The notes: generated by a model not told the origin, from the sequence alone. A stretch of 64,000 nt of DNA from VBOC01 sp035635475 (GCA_035635475.1 DASQAZ010000117.1:1-64000); one strand, 5' to 3'. Shown: positions 8,719 to 17,843, counted from the stretch's first letter. Numbers and translations: made by a program.

Positions 8719-8841
8719 ATGCTGAAGAAACAAGATCGTCTCAACATGAGAGCTCGCTTCAGCCTGTGGGTCATCATGGGCTTCATGTTCTGGATCGGGA
8801 TCCTGATCGGAGCCCTGATCATGCATGCCTCTGTGAAATAA
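8719..8841 (+). CDS. Possible 40-residue membrane protein
   Basis: ATG at 8719 opens 40 codons. After a basic start (MLKKQDRLNMRARF) comes one strongly hydrophobic helix with WVIMGFMFWIGILIGALIM, then HASVK and TAA. Basic residues before the helix fit an N-in single-pass protein. No Shine-Dalgarno or promoter was found, and a second in-frame ATG lies at codon 10. Composition is what supports it, so it may be spurious. No family is recognised. Confidence 0.4.
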   Translation: MLKKQDRLNMRARFSLWVIMGFMFWIGILIGALIMHASVK

Positions 8842-8853
8842 ATCGGTAGGCGC

Positions 8854-8870
8854 CGGCCCGTCGAGGGCCG
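8854..8870. terminator. Hairpin between convergent genes
   Basis: CGGCCC (8854-8859), loop GTCGA, GGGCCG (8865-8870). There is no clear T-run on either side, so termination activity is uncertain. Confidence 0.35.
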
Positions 8871-8885
8871 ACAGAGGGAGGCTCC

Positions 8886-9497
8886 TCAATAAATTCCGCG
8901 TAGTCTCTCGATCTCAGCCGCCAGGGCGGTCTGACCCGCGAGCGTCGCGATATCTGCTGCGAACAAAGGGTTGAGCGTAAGTACTTGCGCCTTGCTCGAT
9001 GCAAAATCGGGAGGCGTGAGAGCAAAATAATCCTCGGCGAGAAGCAGATGGAGATCGGCCGCATTGATCGATGTATCGCGGCTGAAAGACCACGTTGAGT
9101 TGGCGTGGAGCACCGTCGTGTCCGCCGCAATCGACGAGGTATAGAGCTTCTGTGCGTTAAAGACGAACGAGAGCCCCGCCCTCATCTGGAGGTTCACTGC
9201 ATCCTTCCCCAGACCCGTGTTGAAGCTTGCCACAGCGGCAGCAAGGACATTCAGCTTCGCATTCGCCCAGCCCGAGCCGTTGTACGCGTCGACGAGATTT
9301 GCATCCCCTTGAGTTGCGGCGGCGAAATCATCGTGCGCCAATTGATAGTTCCGGCTTGCGTAGGCCTGCCACCCTTCCGCCAGGAGCTCGGCCGGAGTCT
9401 TGGCCGCCGGACCTCCCTCGTCCTTCGAACACCCCCATAGTTGGGCAATCACGAGAACCATGATCAGAACTCGTATTTTCACAGTCAGTCTCCTCAT
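8886..9497 (-). CDS. TPR-type lipoprotein
   Basis: 203 residues. The N-terminus MRRLTVKIRVLIMVLVIAQL leads to a lipobox LWGC, with Cys near residue 23, so a lipidated protein is expected. The mature part has helical pairs that read as TPR-like units (EGWQAYASRNYQLAHDDFAAA, then DAYNGSGWANAKLNVLAAAV). Its start overlaps the stop of the S8 protease gene by 4 bp (ATGA), so the two are translationally coupled. No specific partner can be named. Confidence 0.8.
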   Translation of the reverse strand: MRRLTVKIRVLIMVLVIAQLWGCSKDEGGPAAKTPAELLAEGWQAYASRNYQLAHDDFAAATQGDANLVDAYNGSGWANAKLNVLAAAVASFNTGLGKDAVNLQMRAGLSFVFNAQKLYTSSIAADTTVLHANSTWSFSRDTSINAADLHLLLAEDYFALTPPDFASSKAQVLTLNPLFAADIATLAGQTALAAEIERLRGIY

Positions 9498-12400
9498 CTG
9501 ATAAAAAGCATTTTGTCTGTCTTGCGGAATGTCAAGACGCCCGCACGGTACGCCTCGAGCGAGTAGAAGTAGACTCCGCTCGCGACAGTTCTGCTCCCGC
9601 CATTCGTTCCACCCCAGACAACCTCATAGGAACCTGCATCCCGCTCGCCATCGACGAGTCGGGTTACCTCTTTTCCCATCACATCGAACACCGTCAGCCG
9701 CACGTACCCGTTTTGCGGTAGGCCGTATCTGATCGCTGTCTGCGGATTAAAAGGATTGGGGAAATTCTTTTCCAGAAGATAGGTTATGGGGACGGATGCT
9801 CCGGAACCGGGGTCATCGTAACCGAGAGCAAACGTTCCGAGCGAGGTGACTGCAGCTGTCACTGACGTTCGTTCAAGATCCACCCACGACCTGAGTGGCA
9901 CCCACCCATTTCCAGTCTGCTGATAAATATTGAGGTGCCGCTCACTCCCCGGCTTGACTAAATTCCTCGGATACTGTAGCGTCAGGGAAAGCGCGCTGGT
10001 AAACTCCCGGCCCGGTCCAAACGCATATGTCTTCCCGATCAACAGAGGTTTTGACGACCGGGATTCCTCGGGAAAGACCGTGAAGTAGGTGTCTTCATCG
10101 ATCGCCCCGGCGGGAACGGCCAGGACGGCTGCATTTTCCGGATCATGAATTGTCGAAGCGAGCCCACGCTTCAAAAGCTGAACCTGGAATGTCTTGATCA
10201 CAAGCGTGTCGAGCCCGTTGATCCCGGTAGCCGAAACGCTGATGGTCGAGCTGCCGGTCGAGGAAAACTGGTAGGATCCTTTGAAGATGTTCGGCGAAAC
10301 CTGCGTCATGCTGACGGAGTCGCCCGGTCCGGCTCCAACCTTTATGACCATGGCGGGATTTGTGATGAGCACTATATCGGAGCTGACATAAAGGTCGGCG
10401 TATCTGCTGAGTGCCGGATTTTGATGGATTGCAACTGAAAGACGGGGCCGGTATCCTATGAGCGACCTGATATATTGCCATTTCTGCAGGGCAGAATCGG
10501 AATGAGACTGAATCGTCGCAAGAGATGTACCTCCGAGAAGCGCGAACCCGACTGTCTGCGTCCCCCCGTTGCTCAGACTGTAGGGACCGGACGAAATCGC
10601 GAAATGAATATCGGTCGTCGAGGAATTCATCTTGATACCCCCGCTCAACCACGCCCACTTTTCATCCCGAAAGCCCGTGATTGAATCTGCCCTCAAACCG
10701 GCGTAACCCGCCGCGCCGTCGAGCGCCCGGGCACCGCAGTAGATCGTGGGCGCGGTCGTATCATACCAGGCGTATCCGAGGCCCCGTGAGGAGTCGAACG
10801 AGGTTTTATTGTGACTATAATAAGTATCGTTTGCCGGGTCGGGCGCCCGCATGTCCCAATCGAAGAACAGTCCCGCATAGAAATTTGACAGCGTGGCACC
10901 GGAGACATTTCTGATGTCGTACCGGACAATCACATAATCCTTCTGCGAATCCGCTGCAAACGCGTACGAGTACATCTTGACCTGGACGCCGACTCTGTTC
11001 GCCAATGGGGCGGCGGAGTCGGAAAATACGGCTTGTCCGTCCTGATCTGAAACGAGCCCCGGGGTCCTCAATGAATACGACAGTCCCGAGCTGAAATCCA
11101 TGTCAGCTTGGGTGCCTGTCTGGTTCCGAACGACATTGACCAGCTTCGTGGGGGAATACCCCATTAGAAGGCCCCCCTCATAGAGCTGGTTGGCTCCCCC
11201 GTAGACGAAACCCACACCCTGGGTGTTGCCGGGATAGTCATTAAAGCCGATCTTCCCGTTGTTCGTTACCGTGGTGCGGACATTATTAATGTCATGCGTC
11301 GCGTACGAAGGATTGATCAGCACCTTGAAGTACTGGAAATCCTGATAACCCCCATCGGTCACCGTCAGTCTGAACGAGACCACGTCCGTCTGCGGCACAT
11401 TGGCCGAGACGTGGAACGTGAACGGGGATGCGGCGTTCGTGGCAGATTGAAGGGTACCGACGATTCCGATCGGATAGCTGCCGTTGATGACCTGAACATT
11501 CGTATCGGTCGCCGATAGCGTGATCGACGCACTCCCGGATGTCGCCTGAAGGTAGTCTACAAATGTCGCAACGATTGAAACTGTCTCATTGGGATCGGGA
11601 ACGCCATTGTTGTTACCGCCAACTGAGTCCTTCAATAAGACCGTCGTCAGCCGAAGCGACGGCGATGAGGCGGTCACTGCCCGGTATGCGTTAATCCGGC
11701 CTTTTCCCAGGTCGTTTGCGTATAAAGGATTCAAGGACGATATATCATCGCAGGTGACTCTGACCTGCTCGCCGACCTGGAGCGGCGTGTAAGACGGGAA
11801 GACAGATTTTACGAGGGCCGCGACCCCGGCAACGTGCGGAGAAGCTTGCGATGTGCCCGCGAGCAGCCCGTAGGTCGAGGGAAAATATGTGCTGAGAATC
11901 GGGCTGTTCCCGGTGACAAAATCACCCCCGGGGGCGCAGACGTCGATCGAAGGCCCGTAATTCGAGTAATAGGTCCTGACATCGGAGGTGTTCGTCGCCG
12001 CGACGGAGATGACGTTCGCATACGCGGCTGGATAATTCGGCTCCGCCTTATTGGCGTTCCCGGCAGCCGCGACGACCAGCGCGCCCTGCTGCGTCGCATA
12101 GTTGATCACGTCCTGCTCAAACTGGGAGTAGCCGGGCCCGCCCCAGCTGCAATTGATCACCTTCGCTCCCATCTTGGCCGCATAGACGATTCCCTGGAAG
12201 CCAGCGATGATGTATGCCACTCCTCCCCCGCGGGTATCGTTGTCTGCTGCTGTCTTCACGGCCAGGATCTTGCACTTGTAACCCACTCCAGCTATTCCGA
12301 TAAAATTATTCGTAACGCCCGAAGCGATGCCTGCCACGTGCGTCCCATGCGCGGTGTTATCAGCCGTGGGGCGCGGATTGTTGTCCTCCACCGGAGCATT

Positions 12401-13168
12401 GAAATCAGCTCCCCCAAAATCCCATCCATGCCAGTCGTCGATTTTACCGTTGTTATCGTCATCCACACCGTTCGTCCTCTTATCGCGTCCCAGGCTGTCA
12501 AGCCCGGTCTCGCCCGGATTGATCCAGATATTCGCAGCCAGATCCGGATGGTCCCACTGCACTCCTGTGTCCACGATGCCGATCACGACCGAGGTATCCC
12601 CGGTGCTGACACTCCATGCACTATCGGCTTTGATCTTCACGAGCGCCCACTGATTAGCATACAGCGAGTCATTCGGCGTGAGAGCCCTCGCATCATCGAT
12701 AGAGTAGATGAACCATGGTTCCGCATATTCGACTTCGGGAAGGGCCGAAAGCTCCTTTGCCACCGTGAAGGCGTCAAAGGGAGAAGAGTAGTTTATGACG
12801 TAGATTCTGGACAGATCGCCCTCTCCAGGTTTCGCCGGGAGCGTCGCCTCCGGGAATATCTGAGCGACAGACTGCGCGGAGTACCGCTGCGCCGCCGCAT
12901 CAAGTGCCGGAATGCCGGGCGACCGCCCTGCCCTGGCGGGGATCGACTGATTCAATTTCACGATCACACGTCCGGGCAGATATCGGCTGTTCTCAGGCGT
13001 TTTCATGTGGATGGAACCGGGGACATTGGAAGGCGTCCGCTTACTCCATCGCCCATCCCGGCTGGCGCCGAGAGCGTCACTGGCTGGAAGCAGAATCGAG
13101 GAAAACAGGAAAAGCCCGAAAGCGAGCACGATGCGGTTCGGAGTTACAGTGCGGCCTGGGCTTCTCAT
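9494..13168 (-). CDS. Secreted subtilisin-like (S8) protease with T9SS C-terminal sorting domain
   Basis: 1224 residues from ATG 13168. This start gives a clean signal peptide (RIVLAFGLFLFSSILLPASD); a longer frame to 13315 would run into nadD. An inhibitor-like propeptide contains PGRVIVKLNQ. The S8 triad is visible: Asp in GIVDTGVQWDHPDL, His in NTAHGTHVAGIASG and Ser in AGTSQASPHVAGVAAL, with the oxyanion Asn in AAAGNAN. A long beta-rich region follows. The last 90 or so residues form a type A sorting domain with NFPNPFNPQTAIRYGLP and an ending FRKTDKMLFIR, the usual signal for T9SS export. It probably digests extracellular protein. A promoter lies at 13181-13209. Confidence 0.95.
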   Translation of the reverse strand: MRSPGRTVTPNRIVLAFGLFLFSSILLPASDALGASRDGRWSKRTPSNVPGSIHMKTPENSRYLPGRVIVKLNQSIPARAGRSPGIPALDAAAQRYSAQSVAQIFPEATLPAKPGEGDLSRIYVINYSSPFDAFTVAKELSALPEVEYAEPWFIYSIDDARALTPNDSLYANQWALVKIKADSAWSVSTGDTSVVIGIVDTGVQWDHPDLAANIWINPGETGLDSLGRDKRTNGVDDDNNGKIDDWHGWDFGGADFNAPVEDNNPRPTADNTAHGTHVAGIASGVTNNFIGIAGVGYKCKILAVKTAADNDTRGGGVAYIIAGFQGIVYAAKMGAKVINCSWGGPGYSQFEQDVINYATQQGALVVAAAGNANKAEPNYPAAYANVISVAATNTSDVRTYYSNYGPSIDVCAPGGDFVTGNSPILSTYFPSTYGLLAGTSQASPHVAGVAALVKSVFPSYTPLQVGEQVRVTCDDISSLNPLYANDLGKGRINAYRAVTASSPSLRLTTVLLKDSVGGNNNGVPDPNETVSIVATFVDYLQATSGSASITLSATDTNVQVINGSYPIGIVGTLQSATNAASPFTFHVSANVPQTDVVSFRLTVTDGGYQDFQYFKVLINPSYATHDINNVRTTVTNNGKIGFNDYPGNTQGVGFVYGGANQLYEGGLLMGYSPTKLVNVVRNQTGTQADMDFSSGLSYSLRTPGLVSDQDGQAVFSDSAAPLANRVGVQVKMYSYAFAADSQKDYVIVRYDIRNVSGATLSNFYAGLFFDWDMRAPDPANDTYYSHNKTSFDSSRGLGYAWYDTTAPTIYCGARALDGAAGYAGLRADSITGFRDEKWAWLSGGIKMNSSTTDIHFAISSGPYSLSNGGTQTVGFALLGGTSLATIQSHSDSALQKWQYIRSLIGYRPRLSVAIHQNPALSRYADLYVSSDIVLITNPAMVIKVGAGPGDSVSMTQVSPNIFKGSYQFSSTGSSTISVSATGINGLDTLVIKTFQVQLLKRGLASTIHDPENAAVLAVPAGAIDEDTYFTVFPEESRSSKPLLIGKTYAFGPGREFTSALSLTLQYPRNLVKPGSERHLNIYQQTGNGWVPLRSWVDLERTSVTAAVTSLGTFALGYDDPGSGASVPITYLLEKNFPNPFNPQTAIRYGLPQNGYVRLTVFDVMGKEVTRLVDGERDAGSYEVVWGGTNGGSRTVASGVYFYSLEAYRAGVLTFRKTDKMLFIR

Positions 13169-13180
13169 AGATTCAACTAA

Positions 13181-13209
13181 AAGATAAGAATATTTTATCT
13201 GGGAGCAAA
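13181..13209 (-). promoter_or_regulatory. Candidate promoter for the S8 protease
   Basis: Minus strand: TTTGCT (13204-13209), 17-bp spacer, TATCTT (13181-13186). It sits between the dyad at 13224-13270 and the ATG at 13168. The start site would then be very close to the ATG, giving a leader of only a few nucleotides, which weakens the call. Confidence 0.4.
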
Positions 13210-13223
13210 GCTTTTGCGATCGC

Positions 13224-13270
13224 ATCCCGCTTTGTCCCGCATTGCGGGACCGGGGCAGGACAAGCGGGAT
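13224..13270. repeat. Nested GTCCCGC/GCGGGAC inverted repeat
   Basis: Outer arms ATCCCGCTTTGTCC (13224-13237) and GGACAAGCGGGAT (13258-13270) differ by one base. An inner dyad, GTCCCGC (13234-13240) and GCGGGAC (13244-13250), has loop ATT. Related dyads occur at 17922-17936 and 25886-25914. The position, after nadD and before the S8 protease, would allow a role as a terminator or REP-like element. Confidence 0.75.
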
Positions 13271-13277
13271 GGTACTT

Positions 13278-13856
13278 TCAACGGTAGAGGTCTGAATGAT
13301 GAATAAAATCCTCAACTGCTTTCGGCACGAGGTAGCGGATGGAGCGGTTGAGCTTTACCCTGCGGCGGATGTCGGTTCCCGAAACGCCGATCGGGGGGAC
13401 ATTGACCACCTTCGCAAGACGAGCATATTCCGATTGCGCTTGCCGCATGTCAAAACCGGGACGGCTCATGACGATCAGCTCGACCCTGGCCAGAATCTCC
13501 TTCGGAGATTTCCAGGTATGGAACTCCAGGAAGTTGTCGGAACCGATGACCAGGGAGATCGACGCTTCGGGATAAAGCGACTGGAGGGCGTTGACGGTGT
13601 CGACCGTGAACGATATTCCGGTCCTCTGTATCTCGATGTCGCTTACCTGAAAATTCGGGTTGGCCTCGATCGCCAACTGGGTCATCCTCAAGCGGTCGGC
13701 CGCCGGTGCGATCGTCCCCTCCTGCTTGTTTGGCGGAGTTGCCGAGGGGACAAAGAGAACGGTGGTAAGCCGTTCCTGATCGCGGACGCTTTCGATTGCT
13801 ATCAGATGTCCGACGTGGGGAGGATTAAAGGTGCCGCCGAAAATACCGATCTTCAT
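13278..13856 (-). CDS. nadD: Nicotinate-nucleotide adenylyltransferase
   Basis: 192 residues, normal length. It carries the nucleotidyltransferase signature GGTFNPPHVGHL (residues 6-17), the FVPSATPPNK segment, LVIGSDNFLEFHTW and the C-terminal VSGTDIRRRVK, equivalent to the family ISSTxIR motif. It joins nicotinate mononucleotide and ATP to make deamido-NAD in the cytosol. Its ATG overlaps the stop of the DUF2064 gene by 4 bp, placing it in the glycosyltransferase operon. Confidence 0.97.
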   Translation of the reverse strand: MKIGIFGGTFNPPHVGHLIAIESVRDQERLTTVLFVPSATPPNKQEGTIAPAADRLRMTQLAIEANPNFQVSDIEIQRTGISFTVDTVNALQSLYPEASISLVIGSDNFLEFHTWKSPKEILARVELIVMSRPGFDMRQAQSEYARLAKVVNVPPIGVSGTDIRRRVKLNRSIRYLVPKAVEDFIHHSDLYR

Positions 13857-14566
13857 CGGGCCGGTTTTTTCAGCCGGTACTTTTTGTCGATCAGCTTAAA
13901 CATCTCATAGGTCCGCTTCGGAAAACCGGGCGACAATCCATCCGTTTTGTCCAGATCCCCTTTGAGTCGCGCCAGGCTGAAGCCGGAATCCAGCAGGTAG
14001 GTCGGTTGTGTCAAGAACAGAATCGAGTCGGTGCCGCACAACCGCTTCATCAGCACGTTAGGTTTTACGAGCGGGTCCTGATCGGTTTTTTCAAAGAGCT
14101 CGCTATGGTTCGATTTCATGCCGATCAGAAAACAGCCGCCCTCAAGCGCAGGGCCGACGACGAGGCAGTCATCTTCATACGATAATTGCTGAACAATCTT
14201 CGCCAGGAAGGCGGTGTCCAGGACGGGATGGTTCTCGAGAAGGACAACGACGCGCTGGTAAAGGCCGGCGAAGGCGGCCTCGACGGCATGATGAACGTTC
14301 TCGGTCAATGAGCCGTTCAGCAGCGTCGAACACTTGATCCGGTCGCCGAATGGATGTAGAAAATCGTCCGACAGGTCCGCTTGATGACGATAGAGCAGGA
14401 TATCCGCGTCGCTGAGACGGCAGGCATGTTCGAGCACATCTCCGAGCAAGGCGGTGAAGAGCGCATCGAGGTCTTCCCATGGCAATGCGGCGTACGGCTC
14501 ATCCTGATTGGACCTGGTAATCCGGGGAGGCTTGGAGAACAGCAATATGGCGCTGGGCTTTCGCAT
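13853..14566 (-). CDS. DUF2064 / GT-A-like nucleotidyl- or glycosyltransferase-related protein
   Basis: 237 residues with the layout of the DUF2064 (TIGR04282) family: LLFSKPP at the N-terminus, VVVLLENHPVLDTAFL in place of the usual VLIGSDCP segment, and GPALEGGCFLIGM matching the family GPAxDGGYxLIG. The family has a GT-A fold and often lies beside cofactor or sugar genes. Its substrate is unknown. The usual acidic pair in the D-C-P segment is altered here (ENHP), so activity is uncertain. It lies between a glycosyltransferase and nadD. Confidence 0.75.
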   Translation of the reverse strand: MRKPSAILLFSKPPRITRSNQDEPYAALPWEDLDALFTALLGDVLEHACRLSDADILLYRHQADLSDDFLHPFGDRIKCSTLLNGSLTENVHHAVEAAFAGLYQRVVVLLENHPVLDTAFLAKIVQQLSYEDDCLVVGPALEGGCFLIGMKSNHSELFEKTDQDPLVKPNVLMKRLCGTDSILFLTQPTYLLDSGFSLARLKGDLDKTDGLSPGFPKRTYEMFKLIDKKYRLKKPAR

Positions 14567-14574
14567 CCGGATCT

Positions 14575-15588
14575 TCAGATCACTGCGCGCCAGCTCTTAA
14601 ATCTGAGGCATCCCCGGACGAACCAGTAGAGATAATAGAACGGAAGAATCAGGAACCCGATCGTCGAGGGGAGATTCCACAAGGCCGGGAAGATTCGGCG
14701 CTCATATCGGAAGCGGAGTCCAGCGTGGAGGACGAACATGATGATGATGGCCGGAACAAGATATGTGTAATGACCGGATATGACCCCGGTTAATATAGCG
14801 ATTAAATTTAGAACATAAAACCAGCACAGATAATGAAACGGCCGGCGAATTGTCATCGGACCGAGATGCTTCACCTCGATCAATTTTCGGTAGTACTGCG
14901 GATACCTCCGGTACAGCAATGGATCGAATAAATAGCGCCGGGCATGCCGGAAGACGTCCCTGATCGACCGGAATTGTTCGGGGTGCGAAACGATCACATC
15001 GTCACCGCTCACGACCGCGTATCCCCTTCCCAAAAGCCGGAACCCGAAATCGGCATCCTCTCGGAAATAGATATTGAGCCGCAAATCGCAATAGGCGGGA
15101 TCGAATCCCCCCAGCTTCAGAAAGACATCCCGCCGGATAAAGAGATTGCAGGGTAGAAATCCCGGGCTCTCACCCCTCTCCAGGACGCGAAGCGCGGTGG
15201 AATTCATCAGGTTCGTTCTACCCTCCACCGCCGCCGCTTCAGGGAGGGTGAAATACCGCAAGGCACACTCGAGCCAGCGGCGATCGGCAACGACGTCGTC
15301 CTCGGTGAAGGCGATGACGGCCCCCCCGGTATTCCTGGCTCCGGCATTCCTCGCCGCTGAGGGTCCGGCGTGCGCGCGGGAGAGGCACCGGAGCCGTAAT
15401 CGCGAGCGCGCGGCGAAGGCGTCAACTTCCTCGCGCGTTCCATCCGACGAGCCGTCGTCAACAATGACGACTTCGACACTGGACAGATCGTAGGTCTGGG
15501 CTTCGAGAGAGCGGAGGCACTCAAGAAGCTCCTTTTTGCGATTGAATGTCGGGATGACGACAGAAATGGTGGGGGATTGCGTCATCAC
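14575..15588 (-). CDS. Family 2 glycosyltransferase with C-terminal membrane helices
   Basis: 337 residues. The GT2 start SVVIPTFNRKKELLECLRSL is followed by VIVDDGSSDGT and the acidic FTEDDVVADRRWLE, which takes the DxD role. The C-terminal third has hydrophobic helices (FYVLNLIAILTGVISGHY, VPAIIIMFVLHAGL, IGFLILPFYYLYWFV). It should add a sugar to a lipid- or envelope-linked acceptor on the cytoplasmic face of the membrane. It overlaps the upstream GT2 gene by 4 bp. Confidence 0.92.
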   Translation of the reverse strand: MMTQSPTISVVIPTFNRKKELLECLRSLEAQTYDLSSVEVVIVDDGSSDGTREEVDAFAARSRLRLRCLSRAHAGPSAARNAGARNTGGAVIAFTEDDVVADRRWLECALRYFTLPEAAAVEGRTNLMNSTALRVLERGESPGFLPCNLFIRRDVFLKLGGFDPAYCDLRLNIYFREDADFGFRLLGRGYAVVSGDDVIVSHPEQFRSIRDVFRHARRYLFDPLLYRRYPQYYRKLIEVKHLGPMTIRRPFHYLCWFYVLNLIAILTGVISGHYTYLVPAIIIMFVLHAGLRFRYERRIFPALWNLPSTIGFLILPFYYLYWFVRGCLRFKSWRAVI

Positions 15589-16526
15589 TTTATTCCGGTG
15601 AGTAACGGTAGCGTCCGCAGATAGCCCTGACTGCGATTAAAAAGCTCCGCTCTTCGCGCGGTGATCACCAGACCCGCGCCTCCGAAGAAGAAGCTCCGGG
15701 AGAGGGCCCGCACGATCAACAACACACGGAAGAACAGCCGCCGCAGGGATCCAGAGTGCTTTTGCAAATAAACGAGAAAGCTCTGATGAAACATCAAGAT
15801 CCTCGGGGCATCATAATAGGAAACCCCGCTTCCTCCCAGATGGATAATCGACGCATCGGGCACATACATCACCTTCCAGCCCGCTTTTTTCAGGCGCGTG
15901 CAGAGATCGGTTTCTTCGAAGTAGAGAAAGTAGGATTCATCGAACACAGTTCGGCCAGTGAGCGCCTCCCGGCGGATCAGCAGGCAGGAGCCCTGCAGAC
16001 AATCGACCTCCTGCGGGCGCTCCGGATCGTCATACAACCGCCTGTGCCTGCCGAACATTCTTGATCTGGGGAAAACGACGTTGAGGAAGAGCGTGTCTAT
16101 CAGAAGATTCCAGAGCGAGGGAGCCATGACGCCCGTCCGTTGAGGGGTCCCGTCTTGATTGAAAATCCTCGGCCCGATCGCCCCTGCATCCGGCCGCCGG
16201 CGAAGGAAGTCGACGAGACGCTCGAGCGCATCGTTGTTGAGGATTGTGTCGGGGTTGAGCAACAGAATATACTCGCCCGCTGCCTTTGCGAACGCCCGAT
16301 TCGTCGCGGCGGCAAAACCGGCATTCACAGGGCCTGCGATCAACTGAACGCCGGGAAAATTCGACCGGATGAGCTCGACGGATTTGTCGCTTGATGCGTT
16401 ATCCGTGACGATGACTTCGAAAGCGAAGGAAGGCTTCTGGAGGGCGATCGATTCGAGACAGTCCCGGAGAAACGGCTCGGCGTTGTAGGTGACGATGAGG
16501 ATCGACAGCGATGGCGTACCGCTCAT
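15585..16526 (-). CDS. Family 2 glycosyltransferase, rhamnosyltransferase-like
   Basis: 313 residues. LSILIVTYNAEPFLRDCLES at the N-terminus, then VTDNASSDKSVELI, LLLNPDTIL as the DxD segment, and FLYFEETDLCTRLKKAGW, the E-D motif of WbbL-like rhamnosyltransferases. It is predicted to be soluble or peripheral. The gene starts 3 bp after the CNNM/CBS gene stop and overlaps the next GT2 gene by 4 bp. With its neighbour it probably builds a surface glycan; the sugar cannot be told from sequence. Confidence 0.92.
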   Translation of the reverse strand: MSGTPSLSILIVTYNAEPFLRDCLESIALQKPSFAFEVIVTDNASSDKSVELIRSNFPGVQLIAGPVNAGFAAATNRAFAKAAGEYILLLNPDTILNNDALERLVDFLRRRPDAGAIGPRIFNQDGTPQRTGVMAPSLWNLLIDTLFLNVVFPRSRMFGRHRRLYDDPERPQEVDCLQGSCLLIRREALTGRTVFDESYFLYFEETDLCTRLKKAGWKVMYVPDASIIHLGGSGVSYYDAPRILMFHQSFLVYLQKHSGSLRRLFFRVLLIVRALSRSFFFGGAGLVITARRAELFNRSQGYLRTLPLLTGIK

Positions 16527-16529
16527 GAA

Positions 16530-17843
16530 TTACTGAGACGCCGGGGCGCCCTTCTTCACCTTCACCTGGCGGATGCGTCGCTGTCCCCTTTTGACGACCG
16601 TGAAATGCAGGTTTCCATATCGAATTTCTTCCTGGACTTCCGGGATCCGTCCAGTCAGTTTGGACAGAAAACCGTTGAGGGTCTCATACTCCGAATCCTC
16701 CGGGATCTCGACGCCGAATTTCTTGTTGAAATCTTCGATTGTCATCCGGGCGTTGACGAGCGCAGTACCGTCGGACGATTGCTCGACATCCTTCAATACT
16801 TCGTCATATTCGTCATGGATTTCGCCCACGATTTCTTCGAGAATATCCTCCATGGTGACGATGCCCTGTGTGCCGCCGAACTCGTCGATGACGATCGCCA
16901 TGTGAATCTTCCTCTCCTGCATGCCGCGCATGAGCTGGCTGATCTTGATCGCGTCGGGGACGAAGTATGCGGGGCGAATAATATCCTGAAGCACGATGAG
17001 ATCCCGATGCTCCAGGAGACTGATCAGGTCCTTCGTATAAATGACTCCGACGATATTATCAATCGAGTCTTTATAAACCGGCATCCGCGAATATCCCTCC
17101 TCGGTCACGATGCGGATGAGATTCTCCCGGGAGGTATCATAATTGATGGCGGCCACCTCGGTGCGCGGCACCATGATTTCCCACGCGGTTGTGGTGGAGA
17201 ATTCGAAGATACTTGAGATCAGTTCCTGCTCCGTCTTGTTGAGCAGGCCCGTCTTTGCACCCTCGGACACAATTATTGCCAATTCCTCAGGCGTGTGCAC
17301 AACCCGTCCCATCTGGGGGGCGGAGATGCCGATGGAGCCGAGGATCGCGAGCGAGACGCGGTTGAGAACCCAGATGAAGGGTTCGAAAATCCTGTAGAAT
17401 AACTGCAGCGGAATGGAAACAATCAGGGCGGTTGCTTCGGTGTGCTGGATTGCCACGTACTTGGGGCCAAGCTCGCCGAGCGTGATCGTCAGGAAGGTCA
17501 GGATCCCAAAACTGATGATGAAAGACACGACGTGAACCGTTTGGTCGCTCATGAATCCCAGCGACTGGAAGGGGCCCCTGATCAGGTCGGCCAACAACGG
17601 CTCTCCCAGCCACCCGAGTCCGAGGCTGCTGAGCGTGATCCCAAGCTGAGTCGCGGAGAGGTAGGAATCGAGGTGTTCGACGATGTGCTTTGCCAGAATC
17701 GCTCTCTGATGGCCCCGCTTTACCTTGTAGTCAATTTGGGACGAGCGAAGCTTTACGATCGCAAATTCCGCCGCCACGAAGAAGCCGTTCGCGCACACCA
17801 GGGCGAGGACAAAAATAATATCACCGATAATCTGGGATATCAC
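16530..17843 (-). CDS. CNNM/CBS/CorC-domain membrane protein (HlyC/CorC family)
   Basis: 437 residues. The DUF21/CNNM membrane domain (about 1-200) has several helices, including IIFVLALVCANGFFVAAEFA. A CBS pair (about 215-340) and a C-terminal CorC_HlyC domain (about 350-430, FLSKLTGRIPEVQE) follow. Members of this family move or sense magnesium or other divalent ions; the name hemolysin is historical. The start is GTG at 17843, with an in-frame TGA just upstream ruling out a longer form. A promoter lies at 17889-17917, and a 10-codon frame starting MNSSVYALNG ends about 10 bp before the GTG. Confidence 0.92.
   Translation of the reverse strand: MISQIIGDIIFVLALVCANGFFVAAEFAIVKLRSSQIDYKVKRGHQRAILAKHIVEHLDSYLSATQLGITLSSLGLGWLGEPLLADLIRGPFQSLGFMSDQTVHVVSFIISFGILTFLTITLGELGPKYVAIQHTEATALIVSIPLQLFYRIFEPFIWVLNRVSLAILGSIGISAPQMGRVVHTPEELAIIVSEGAKTGLLNKTEQELISSIFEFSTTTAWEIMVPRTEVAAINYDTSRENLIRIVTEEGYSRMPVYKDSIDNIVGVIYTKDLISLLEHRDLIVLQDIIRPAYFVPDAIKISQLMRGMQERKIHMAIVIDEFGGTQGIVTMEDILEEIVGEIHDEYDEVLKDVEQSSDGTALVNARMTIEDFNKKFGVEIPEDSEYETLNGFLSKLTGRIPEVQEEIRYGNLHFTVVKRGQRRIRQVKVKKGAPASQ

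Noticed and set aside
11834..13180. 448-codon plus-strand frame
   Set aside because: It is antisense to the S8 catalytic domain; its residues (rich in Arg, His, Gly) follow the GC bias of the complement and show no domain.
13169..13315. N-terminal extension of the S8 protease
   Set aside because: It overlaps nadD and the inverted repeat and places residues before a good signal peptide.
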